This document shows positions 6,931-13,760 of a stretch of DNA of 26,934 nucleotides, in pieces. The notes under the pieces were generated by a model. The model saw only the letters and a list, made by a program, of their open reading frames with translations. It was not told the origin of the DNA and searched no databases. Both the position numbers and the translations under genes were made by a program. The number at the start of each line of letters is the position of its first letter. The first letter of the stretch is position 1. Origin of the DNA: REEB95 sp035648735 (GTDB taxonomy: Bacteria; Pseudomonadota; Alphaproteobacteria; ATCC43930; CGMCC-115725); contig DASRKX010000073.1 in the NCBI GenBank assembly GCA_035648735.1, positions 1-26,934 on the forward strand. Reading direction: 5' to 3'.

Positions 6931-8865
6931 TCAATTCGCCTCCGGCCCGCCCCAGGAGACCCTGATGCCGGCGAAGACGCCCAGGCCGGGTTGCAGGAAG
7001 CCGATCGGCTCCTGGTAGCGCCGGTCGAGCAGGTTATTGACCCGGCCGAAGAAGGTGGTGTTCGCGGTTGCCCGGTATTCGGCGGCGAGATTGACCAGCG
7101 TATAGGGCGATGAATTCGCCGTGAAAATCGTCGCGTTGTCGCGCGTCGCGTCGAACCAGGAGCTGACGTAGAGGATCTCGCCGGTCAGCGTCAGGGGCGC
7201 CAGCGGCGTCCAACTCGCATCGAGGCTCACCTTGTTCTTCGGGCGGCGCAGCAATTCCGAGCCGGTGTTGTCGTTCCGCGCGACGGTATAGGTGTAATCG
7301 GCGCGCAGATCGACGGTCGGCAACGGCTGGACCGCGATGAAGGTCTCCACGCCGTAGGTCGTCGCCTGGTTGACGTTGATGTTGGCAAAGGGAAAAACCG
7401 GCGCGAAGGAGATCAGATCCTTGATGCGATTGTGGAAATACGTGGCGCCGAAGGAAAGCCGCTTGTCGAGCAGCGATTGCGCGAACCCCGCGTCGTAACC
7501 GCGGCTGGTCTCGGGCTGGAGCATCGGGTTGGCGGAGGGCACGGCGTAGAGCTGTGTCAGGGACGGTGCCTTGAAGCCGGTGCCGTAGCTCGCCTTGATC
7601 TGGGTGTCGATCATCGGCACGAAATAGGAGGACGCAAGCCGCCAGGTCGTCGTCTTGCCGAAGCTGCTGTTGTCGTCCTCGCGCACCGAAGCGGTGCCGT
7701 AGAGCCGGGGGAGGATGACCGTGTGCAGCTCGGCGAATCCCGACCGGTTCCGGACCTCCGGGGTTATACCCAGATTGGCGAGTCGGTCGGTCTGGTCCTC
7801 GAGTCCCAGGGCGATGGTGCGCTCGTTGCCGAGATGCGCGGTGCCCTGCCAGTTGAACTTGGTGCGGTCGCCCGAAAGGGTCGACGGCAAATTGGCCGGA
7901 TCGGTGTCGGTGGTGCTGCGATTGTAATGCGTGTAGGCGACGCCGATCTTGTTTTCCAGATTGCCGTCGAACGACAAGAGCTTGGCTTCGCCGCGGGTGA
8001 GGAAGGCGTGGTCCTGGGTCGGCGACTGGGTGGCTTCGGGAACGCCGGTGAAGGGCGCCACCGAGAAGGTGTCGCTGGTGGTGCGGTAGAGCGAATCGAT
8101 ATAGCGCCCGACGAGGTTGACGCTGAAATTATCGGTCAGGTCGACGCCGGCCTTGCCCGAGAAGGTCTTGTTGCTGCTGAAATCGTCGATGCGCGCCTGG
8201 CCCGGCGGCAGCAGGTTGGTCGGCGTCACCGGCAAATCGGCGGCGCGCAGATGGACGAAATTGAAATCGTAATTCGCGCGGCCCTGGCTGCCGCTGACGC
8301 CCGCCGCCTGGTTGAAGGTGGCGAAGGAGCCGCCCTCGACCATGCCGTTGAACGTCGCCGGGCCCTTGCCCTGCTTGGTGATGATGTTGACGACGCCGCC
8401 GATCGCGTCCGAGCCGTAGAGCCCGCTTTGCGGTCCGCGCAGGATTTCGACCCGCTCGATGTCCCAGGTCGGGATCTGGCTGAAATCGAAAGTGCCGCTG
8501 GGCGTGCTGGGGTCGCTGGCGTCGATGCCGTCGACCAGCACCTTGGTGTGGTTGGAATCGGTGCCGCGGATGAAGACCGAGGTCTGGCCGCCCGGTCCGC
8601 CGGCCTGCACCACGTTGAGCCCCGGCACGTCCTTGAGCGCGTCGGGCAGCGCGCGTTGCTGCCTTTTCTCCATGTCGTCGGCCGTAATCACCGAAATCGA
8701 ATTGCCGATCTCGTCCACCGGCGTCGGGAAAAGGGTCGGACTCACCACGATGGGCTGCATGGTGCCGAAGGCGGAATTGTCCTGCGCCCAAGCAGGGTTG
8801 GCGCAGAGCAGGAAAACGATCAAAGCGGCGCAAAGCCGTTGGGCGGAGACTGGGTTCTGGGACAT
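6931..8865 (-). CDS. btuB: TonB-dependent outer-membrane receptor, BtuB-like (corrinoid uptake)
   Basis: Outer-membrane gated channel of 644 residues. A Sec signal peptide ends near residue 27 (CANPAWA-QD). A TonB-box-like PIVVSPT follows. The plug domain shows the expected blocks: DALKDVPGLNV, VFIRGTDSNHTKVLVDG, IERVEILRGPQSGLYGSDAI and GGVVNIITK. The rest is a beta-barrel ending in NLLDRRYQEP and RVSWGG. TDSNHTKVLVDG resembles BtuB. The chain runs six residues past the last aromatic residue, unlike most barrels, which end at that residue. Substrate assignment rests mainly on the cobalamin riboswitch just upstream. The downstream membrane-protein gene probably shares its mRNA. Confidence 0.92.
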   Translation of the reverse strand: MSQNPVSAQRLCAALIVFLLCANPAWAQDNSAFGTMQPIVVSPTLFPTPVDEIGNSISVITADDMEKRQQRALPDALKDVPGLNVVQAGGPGGQTSVFIRGTDSNHTKVLVDGIDASDPSTPSGTFDFSQIPTWDIERVEILRGPQSGLYGSDAIGGVVNIITKQGKGPATFNGMVEGGSFATFNQAAGVSGSQGRANYDFNFVHLRAADLPVTPTNLLPPGQARIDDFSSNKTFSGKAGVDLTDNFSVNLVGRYIDSLYRTTSDTFSVAPFTGVPEATQSPTQDHAFLTRGEAKLLSFDGNLENKIGVAYTHYNRSTTDTDPANLPSTLSGDRTKFNWQGTAHLGNERTIALGLEDQTDRLANLGITPEVRNRSGFAELHTVILPRLYGTASVREDDNSSFGKTTTWRLASSYFVPMIDTQIKASYGTGFKAPSLTQLYAVPSANPMLQPETSRGYDAGFAQSLLDKRLSFGATYFHNRIKDLISFAPVFPFANINVNQATTYGVETFIAVQPLPTVDLRADYTYTVARNDNTGSELLRRPKNKVSLDASWTPLAPLTLTGEILYVSSWFDATRDNATIFTANSSPYTLVNLAAEYRATANTTFFGRVNNLLDRRYQEPIGFLQPGLGVFAGIRVSWGGPEAN

Positions 8866-8872
8866 GGCTCAC

Positions 8873-8899
8873 TCGCGGTGTCGTGGGACGTCACCGCGA
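8873..8899 (-). promoter_or_regulatory. Hairpin next to the btuB ribosome-binding region, candidate riboswitch expression platform
   Basis: A perfect 8-bp inverted repeat (tcgcggtg / caccgcga) with an 11-nt loop ends seven bases before the btuB start codon. When formed in the mRNA it would crowd or hide the weak GAG ribosome-binding region (GTGAGCC just before ATG). No run of U follows any hairpin between the B12 box and the gene, so translational control is more likely than transcription termination. Its alternation with aptamer pairing is inferred. Confidence 0.5.
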
Positions 8900-8989
8900 A
8901 CTGAAGCCCCGCCGGCGTGACAGGCCGAAGCCCACCCATGCCGGCTGATCTTCCATCGGTGCACCCCGCCCGACGCGCTCGCACGTGAC

Positions 8990-9185
8990 CACGGCCGGTG
9001 GCAGGTCTCCTGGCTCGCGGGTCGGTGCTTGGACCGGCCTTCCCAGGGCTTTCGCCCCAGTGGCCTCTCTTGGTCCGCGCTCGCCGCTTACAGTTGCGGG
9101 GGCAGCCGCGGAATTGCCCGTCTCGCGACGGGCTCACCGCATTCCCTTTTGATCCCCAAATCGGGAACCACCATCGGCGAGCCTG
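8990..9185 (-). promoter_or_regulatory. Cobalamin (AdoCbl-type) riboswitch
   Basis: Read on the minus strand, all the conserved cobalamin-aptamer blocks occur in order. First is a P2 helix (ggttccc pairing with ggggatc). Then come GGGAATGCGGTG near 9136-9147, CCCGCAACTGTAAGCGGCGA near 9080-9100, GCCACTG at 9058-9064, and the B12 box AGCCAGGAGACCTGCCAC at 8998-9015. The aptamer precedes the BtuB-like receptor by about 130 nt of leader. Binding of cobalamin would repress the receptor and the membrane protein downstream. The outer limits are approximate because I set them by eye. Confidence 0.96.
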
Positions 9186-9230
9186 ACGGATGGAGGGGCG
9201 CGAAGTCAAGAAGCTGTCTGTGACGCGCCA

Positions 9231-9259
9231 TTGCGCGGTGCAGCATGGCGCGTTATTTT
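9231..9259 (+). promoter_or_regulatory. Candidate sigma-70-type promoter of the aminotransferase gene
   Basis: TTGCGC (9231-9236), a 17-bp spacer and TATTTT (9254-9259). The -35 box matches the consensus only in part, but the spacing is ideal and the site lies in the divergent gap next to the riboswitch. It would start RNA near 9266, which favours the ATG at 9296 over the in-frame ATG at 9245. Confidence 0.35.
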
Positions 9260-9295
9260 GCTGGCCTGTTCGCCACTTTTGCCGAATCGAATCCC

Positions 9296-10498
9296 ATGTC
9301 CTTCATCGCCGAACGCCTGTCCCGGATAAAGCCGTCGCCGACCATCGCCGTCACCAGCCGTGCGCGCGAGTTGAAGGCGGCGGGGCGCGACGTCATCGGA
9401 CTCGGCGCCGGCGAGCCCGATTTCGACACGCCTCAGAACATCAAGGACGCGGCCAAGCGCGCGATCGATTCGGGCGAAACCAAATACACCGCGGTCGACG
9501 GCACGCCGGCCTTGAAGAAGGCGATCAGCGCCAAGTTCAAGCGCGAGAACGGGCTCGACTATGCGCCCGAGCAGATCAGCGTCGGCACCGGCGGCAAGCA
9601 GGTGCTGTTCAACGCGCTGCTGGCGACGCTCAACCCCGGCGACGAGGTGATCGTGCCGGCGCCCTATTGGGTGTCCTATCCGGACATCGTGGCGCTGTGC
9701 GAGGCCACGCCGGTCGCCGTCGTCGGCCCCGAGAACAACGGCTTCAAGCTGCGCCCCGAGGACCTCGAGGCGGCGATCACGCCCAAAACCAAATGGCTGA
9801 TCATGAATTCGCCGTCGAATCCGTCGGGCGCCGCCTACAGCGCCAAGGAGCTGAAGGGCCTGACCGACGTGCTGATGAAGCACCCCCATGTCTGGGTGCT
9901 GACCGACGACATGTACGAGCATCTGGTCTATGGCGATTTCAAATTCGCCACGATGGCCCAGGTCGAGCCGCGCCTCTATCCGCGCACGCTGACGCTGAAC
10001 GGCGTCAGCAAGACCTACTGCATGACCGGCTGGCGCATCGGCTATGCCGGCGGTCCCAAGGCGCTGATCGCGGCGATGGCGGCGCTGCAATCGCAATCGA
10101 CCACCAATCCGAGCTCGATCAGCCAGGCGGCGGCGGTCGAGGCGCTGAGCGGCCCGCAGGATTTCATCGCCCGCAACAACAAGGTGTTCAAGGAGCGCCG
10201 CGATTTGGTGGTCGAGGGCCTCAACCGCTGCGCGGGATTGCGCTGCCCGGTGCCGGAAGGCGCGTTCTACGTCTATCCGTCCTGCGCCGGCACCATCGGC
10301 AAGAAGACGCCGCAGGGCAAGCCGATCCGCACCGACACCGACTTCGCCGAATATCTGCTCGAGGCGGAAGGCGTCGCCGTCGTCCAGGGCGAGGCCTTCG
10401 GTCTGTCGCCCTATTTCCGCATCTCCTACGCGACCTCGACCGAGGCCCTGAAAGAGGCCTGCACGCGCATCGCGCGCGCCTGCGCCGCGCTGAAATAG
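9296..10498 (+). CDS. aspC: Class I pyridoxal-phosphate aminotransferase, aspartate (possibly aspartate/prephenate) aminotransferase
   Basis: Cytoplasmic PLP enzyme that exchanges amino groups between aspartate and 2-oxoglutarate; some alphaproteobacterial members also act on prephenate. The 400-residue protein shows LGAGEPDFDTP, YTAVDGTPALKKAI, NSPSNPSG (substrate-binding Asn near 175), TDDMYEHLVY and the cofactor lysine K239 in NGVSKTYCMTGWRIGY. The C-terminal substrate Arg lies in FRISYATS. The start at 9296 (MSFIAERLSRIKPSPT) matches family starts; the upstream ATG at 9245 would add 17 atypical residues and lies inside the predicted promoter. It stands alone, divergent from the B12 operon. 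Confidence 0.93.
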   Translation: MSFIAERLSRIKPSPTIAVTSRARELKAAGRDVIGLGAGEPDFDTPQNIKDAAKRAIDSGETKYTAVDGTPALKKAISAKFKRENGLDYAPEQISVGTGGKQVLFNALLATLNPGDEVIVPAPYWVSYPDIVALCEATPVAVVGPENNGFKLRPEDLEAAITPKTKWLIMNSPSNPSGAAYSAKELKGLTDVLMKHPHVWVLTDDMYEHLVYGDFKFATMAQVEPRLYPRTLTLNGVSKTYCMTGWRIGYAGGPKALIAAMAALQSQSTTNPSSISQAAAVEALSGPQDFIARNNKVFKERRDLVVEGLNRCAGLRCPVPEGAFYVYPSCAGTIGKKTPQGKPIRTDTDFAEYLLEAEGVAVVQGEAFGLSPYFRISYATSTEALKEACTRIARACAALK

Positions 10499-10677
10499 CG
10501 CCGCGCCGCCGCGCGGGGCCGCGGCAGAGCGCGCGAATCAGAATCCATTTGCCTCGCCACCCGGGCGGCGCGACCATTATCGCTGGAGCGAGCGTCGCCA
10601 TCGGGCGAGGCCATCTCTCGGCCTCGTGACGGGTTAGCCCGGGCCGAAAGGCGCCGCCGACCAGCCAGGAGGCGCGC

Positions 10678-10830
10678 ATGGGCGAAAGAGCAGGCGGGCC
10701 GCGTGTCGCGGCCCTCATCGGTCCCTATCTCTCCGGCACCTTCACCCATCGCTTCGACCGGTTGCAGGAGCTTACCGGCAAGCTCGCCGAGAAGGTGCTG
10801 GCGGCGCGGACCGGCGAGGCGGCGCAGTAA
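10678..10830 (+). pseudogene. Internally deleted EF-G-like GTPase gene (50-codon remnant)
   Basis: A 50-codon ORF with a strong Shine-Dalgarno (AGGAGG, five bases before ATG). Residues 1-20 (MGERAGGPRVAALIGPYLSG) match the start of alphaproteobacterial EF-G-like translational GTPases, up to the P-loop GPYLSGKT. Residues 20-50 (GTFTHRFDRLQELTGKL, then AEKVLAAR) match the extreme C-terminus of the same family. Everything between, several hundred codons covering the GTPase and ribosome-binding domains, is missing with the frame kept. The join is at about 10735-10740. The P-loop Lys-Thr is lost, so no GTPase activity is possible. Family matches are from memory. It might still be translated, or the join could be an assembly error. 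Confidence 0.7.
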
Positions 10831-10918
10831 TTTCGTCGCGCGTCGCTCGCAGGGGCGTGACTTGCCGTGAGGGCGGCGACGCGCCTAGGCTGAGCCGGTC
10901 CGAGTAGTGGAGAGTTCG

Positions 10919-11893
10919 ATGCTGATCAAAAGGAAACGCGGCTGGGAGATTCCCGAGCGCGAGGCAACGCCCGAATCGGTGTTCCTCAACCGGCGCGAGC
11001 TGGTGAAGGCGATGGGCTTCGGCGCGCTCGCCGCGGTCACCGCCGGGGAATGGGCGCCGCCGGCCTGGGCCGCGGCCGAGGCCGAGGCCGATCCTTCCGC
11101 GGGACTCTATCCGGCGAAGCGCAATCCGAAATACAAGCTCGACCGCGCGATTACGCCCGAGAAGCTGTCGACCAACTACAATAATTTCTACGAATACAGC
11201 ACCGACAAGGAACTGGCCGACAGCGCGCAGCAGCTCCCGGTGCGGCCGTGGACCGTGACCATCGACGGCATGGTCGAGAAGCCGATGACCATCGCGATCG
11301 ACGATCTGTTGAAGAAGATGCTCTTGGAGGAGCGCCTTTATCGGCACCGCTGCGTCGAGGCGTGGTCGATGGCCGTGCCCTGGACGGGCTTTCCGCTGAA
11401 GAGTCTGGTCGACATGGCAAAGCCGGCGAGCGGCGCGACATATCTGCAGATGCAGACTTTCATGAATCCCAAGGTCGCGCCCGGCCAGCGGCAGTTCACC
11501 TACCCGTGGCCCTATACCGAAGGGCTGACCATGGCGGAGGCCAACAACGAGCTCGCCTTCCTGGTGACCGGCATGTACGGCAAGCCGGCGCCGAAGCAGG
11601 ACGGCGCGCCGCTGCGCCTCGCCGTGCCGTGGAAATACGGCTTCAAGTCGGTCAAGTCGATTGTCAAATTCACCTTCACCGACAAGCGGCCGATGACCTT
11701 CTGGGAAGCGCTGCAATCGAACGAGTACGGCTTCTGGGCCAACGTCAATCCGGCGGTGTCGCATCCGCGCTGGAGTCAGGCGAGCGAACGCGTGCTGGGC
11801 GAGGGTCGCGTGCCGACGCAGATCTGGAACGGCTACGGCGAATACGTCGCGTCTCTCTATGACGGGCTGAAGAGCGAGCGGCTGTTCGTCTGA
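10919..11893 (+). CDS. msrP: MsrP, periplasmic protein-methionine-sulfoxide reductase catalytic subunit (YedY)
   Basis: Molybdopterin enzyme that repairs oxidised methionines in periplasmic proteins. The 324-residue precursor has a twin-arginine signal (NRRELVKAMGFGALAAV, Arg25-Arg26) ending near AWA. The molybdenum-ligand Cys145 lies in YRHRCVEAWSM. Further family blocks are VPWTGFPLKSL, TYPWPYTEGL, VPWKYGFKSVKSI and NPAVSHPRWSQASER. The ATG at 10919 is chosen for its GGAGA at good spacing; a GTG four codons upstream is less likely. The usual heme partner gene msrQ is not next to it. Its cofactor is Mo-molybdopterin, while the MobB gene in this window belongs to the MGD branch. Confidence 0.95.
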   Translation: MLIKRKRGWEIPEREATPESVFLNRRELVKAMGFGALAAVTAGEWAPPAWAAAEAEADPSAGLYPAKRNPKYKLDRAITPEKLSTNYNNFYEYSTDKELADSAQQLPVRPWTVTIDGMVEKPMTIAIDDLLKKMLLEERLYRHRCVEAWSMAVPWTGFPLKSLVDMAKPASGATYLQMQTFMNPKVAPGQRQFTYPWPYTEGLTMAEANNELAFLVTGMYGKPAPKQDGAPLRLAVPWKYGFKSVKSIVKFTFTDKRPMTFWEALQSNEYGFWANVNPAVSHPRWSQASERVLGEGRVPTQIWNGYGEYVASLYDGLKSERLFV

Positions 11894-11924
11894 GGATGCG
11901 GCGGCGCGTTCTGCGCCGGCGCGC

Positions 11925-12002
11925 TTAGATGATGTTGAACAGATAGAGCAGAATCATAACCGGCACTGGAATTCGCAGTAGCCAGAGGAAGAGGGAAATC
12001 AC
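11925..12002 (-). CDS. 25-residue hydrophobic membrane peptide
   Basis: A short frame with a GTG start at 12002, a strong Shine-Dalgarno (GGAGG, six bases upstream) and a TAA stop. The product begins MISLFLWLLRIPVPVMILL and ends YLFNII; it is one transmembrane-length stretch with a single Arg and two Pro (R-I-P-V-P). Small peptides with an IPxPxxILLxLF pattern are, as I recall, common in proteobacteria, but I cannot name the family. It is convergent with msrP, ending 31 bp after the msrP stop. The ribosome-binding site and the uninterrupted hydrophobicity are the only support. Confidence 0.5.
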   Translation of the reverse strand: MISLFLWLLRIPVPVMILLYLFNII

Positions 12003-12255
12003 CTGAGGCCTCCGTTGGTTTCTGTGCGGGACGGCGATACCGCCGGCCCCGCTTCTTGGCGTCTTGGGTTGAAGATTCCTTCGGCGCTGACGCGATTCTC
12101 GCTGTGGGATCCCCGATTCGTTGTTTTTGTGGGCGCCGGGCCGAGGCGCGGCGCGTCGATCGACACGAGTCGCAAGCTAAAGCATTGATTTAACTCGATA
12201 TACCTCTTGTGTCTCTTTAAGCTAACGATACAAGCCCTTGTAAAAGCTGAAATTC
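12003..12255. other. Intergenic region between the peptide gene and the lipoprotein gene
   Basis: The part from 12170 to 12300 is AT-rich compared with its surroundings and leads into the lipoprotein promoter. Minus-strand frames here are Arg-rich and look like shadows. No RNA gene is recognised. Confidence 0.4.
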
Positions 12256-12285
12256 TTGTAATCCATGAAATCCCGTCCCTATACT
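12256..12285 (+). promoter_or_regulatory. Sigma-70-type promoter of the lipoprotein gene
   Basis: TTGTAA (12256-12261), an 18-bp spacer and TATACT (12280-12285) in an AT-rich stretch, about 31 bp upstream of the start codon at 12317. This is the best-looking vegetative promoter in the window. Confidence 0.55.
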
Positions 12286-12316
12286 TTGGCGACTTTCTCT
12301 TTTGAGGAGCCACGCC

Positions 12317-12553
12317 ATGCGTCGTATTTCGATTTTGGTGGTTGCGGGTGGAATGTTGCTGGCCGGTTGCGGCTCGAGTCCGACCGATCGCGCGATGACA
12401 GGCGGCGCCATGGGCGCCGGCGTCGGCGCGCTCGCCGGGCTTGCGGTCGGCATGCCGATCACCGGCGCGATCTTCGGCGGCGCGCTCGGCGCAACCGCCG
12501 GCGCGCTGAGCGACCCGTCGCAGATCTATCTCGGCAAGCCGGTCTGGCGTTAG
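12317..12553 (+). CDS. Small glycine-zipper lipoprotein
   Basis: A 78-residue precursor with a lipoprotein signal peptide and lipobox LLAGC (mature Cys near residue 19). Then a Gly/Ala-rich zipper follows: GGAMGAGVGALAGLAVG and IFGGALGATAGAL. Such repeats occur in 17-kDa-antigen and YMGG-type outer-membrane proteins that insert or oligomerise in membranes. The short tail ends SQIYLGKPVWR. The ATG at 12317 has a GAGGAG about seven bases upstream; the upstream in-frame TTG is rejected because it would disturb the signal peptide. It is convergent with the HprK-related operon. The exact function is unknown. Confidence 0.85.
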   Translation: MRRISILVVAGGMLLAGCGSSPTDRAMTGGAMGAGVGALAGLAVGMPITGAIFGGALGATAGALSDPSQIYLGKPVWR

Positions 12554-12581
12554 CCGGATCGTTCCAGCCGTCATCGTTGCC

Positions 12582-13451
12582 TCACGCCGCGGCGGCGAGC
12601 GCGTCGAACGCGTTCGCCGCCTCGTCCAATTTTCCATAGGCGAAACGGAAACAGCCGCAGGATTCGAACAGCGAAGCGAGCCGCTCGAAGCCGGCCGCGC
12701 CGTGCAGGCTGTAATTCATCGCATGATGGCCCATCTCGACCAGCCCGGCCGCTTTTGAGAATGGCGTGAAAATCGCTGGCGCATCGGCGCGCCATTGCGG
12801 AAACACGATCCAAGCGGGCGATGCGGCCTCGTCGACCCGCGCTAGGCTTTCATCCGGCGCGCGCATCAACGCCACCGTGCCCTTGACCGTGTCGCGCACC
12901 TTCGCGCTGAACAAGGCGCCGGGCGCGAAGGCCTGAATGATATCGATCGAAGCGTTCTTGAGATTGACCGGGCGGGCGAGCGGCACGACACGGCCGTCGT
13001 CGCGGCGGATCAGGGCGAGCTCGTCCGACAGCAGCCGCCAGCCGCGATGCACCAAGCCGGCGGTCAGCGTGCTTTTGCCCGAGCCGGGCGCGCCCGGCAG
13101 GATGGCGACGCGGCCGTTCTTCTCGATCGCGGCGGCATGGACGATCAGATATTGATGCGCCATGCCGGCGATCGCGTAGTTGAGGCCCCATTCGACCAGC
13201 GGCAGCGCCTGATCGGCCGGCAGCGGCGTGAAATTCTCGTGACCGTCGATGAGGAAGCGGGCCTGGCGCCGGAAGAACCGCCGCGCCCCCTTGCCCGGCA
13301 GCAGCGAGACGTGGAAGTCGGCGAAATCCGCCTGACGCGCGATGAAATGCGCCGGGTAGAGGCGCAGCAAGGCCTCGACCACGCCGGTGAAGGCGGTGGT
13401 CAGCGCGGCCGTGAAGGGACCAAGCCGCAGGAAGGTGGTTTCCGCGCGCAT
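12582..13451 (-). CDS. HprK-related kinase (HPr-rel-A system)
   Basis: A 289-residue protein with the C-terminal kinase fold of HPr kinase/phosphorylase. It has Walker A GAPGSGKST at residues 120-128, a preceding VHAAAIEKNGR block at 104-114 that resembles the strand before the HprK P-loop, and LLSDELALI at 141-149. The N-terminal part (FHVSLLPGKGARRFFRRQARF) matches what I recall of the HprK-related kinase A family rather than true HprK. The substrate is unknown and no HPr gene is nearby. Its ATG directly follows the PqqD-like stop (TAGATG), so it is the third gene of a tight operon. Confidence is high for the fold, lower for any role. Confidence 0.87.
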   Translation of the reverse strand: MRAETTFLRLGPFTAALTTAFTGVVEALLRLYPAHFIARQADFADFHVSLLPGKGARRFFRRQARFLIDGHENFTPLPADQALPLVEWGLNYAIAGMAHQYLIVHAAAIEKNGRVAILPGAPGSGKSTLTAGLVHRGWRLLSDELALIRRDDGRVVPLARPVNLKNASIDIIQAFAPGALFSAKVRDTVKGTVALMRAPDESLARVDEAASPAWIVFPQWRADAPAIFTPFSKAAGLVEMGHHAMNYSLHGAAGFERLASLFESCGCFRFAYGKLDEAANAFDALAAAA

Positions 13452-13760
13452 CTAGGCCACCGCCTCGACGATCTGCAGGCGCTGGAGCAACGCCAGGGTT
13501 CGGGTAATGGTTTCGCCGACCGCGCCGCCGGCGCGCAGCTCGACGGAATCCTCGGCATCGCGCGCGAGCGATCGGCAGCTCGCGGGGGCGATGCACAGCC
13601 GCCCGAAAACCCAGGCGGCGAAATCCGCGAAATGGTGCGTATCGCCGGTGCGGCCGTTATAGGCGACGGCTTCGCCGTCCCACAGCCGCCAGCGGACTTC
13701 GTCCGACACGCGCCAGATTTCCGCCGCTGCGTTGCGCTCGAGGCGGATCACGGCGCTCAC
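13452..13760 (-). CDS. PqqD-like protein of the HPr-rel-A system
   Basis: A 102-residue protein resembling PqqD-type RiPP-recognition domains: an opening strand pair (IWRVSDEVRWRLWDGEAVAYN), a central THHFADFAAWVFGRL helix, and a C-terminal helix (ETITRTLALLQRLQIVEAV) of the kind that packs as a small winged helix. PqqD domains normally hold a leader peptide for a modifying enzyme. The GTG start at 13760 overlaps the upstream stop as GTGA, so it is coupled to the exported protein. It fits the family I recall as 'HPr-rel-A system PqqD family peptide chaperone'. No radical-SAM enzyme is present, so its partner may be the kinase or the Cys-rich protein. Confidence 0.8.
   Translation of the reverse strand: MSAVIRLERNAAAEIWRVSDEVRWRLWDGEAVAYNGRTGDTHHFADFAAWVFGRLCIAPASCRSLARDAEDSVELRAGGAVGETITRTLALLQRLQIVEAVA

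Noticed and set aside
7432..8904. Plus-strand open frame opposite the TonB-dependent receptor
   Set aside because: An antisense shadow; the receptor on the minus strand has a signal peptide, plug and barrel motifs.
9245..9295. Earlier ATG for the aminotransferase
   Set aside because: It adds 17 residues not typical of the family and falls inside the candidate promoter.
11999..12637. Minus-strand open frame of 212 codons across the lipoprotein gene
   Set aside because: Arg-rich with no motif; the plus-strand lipoprotein has a promoter, a ribosome-binding site and a lipobox.
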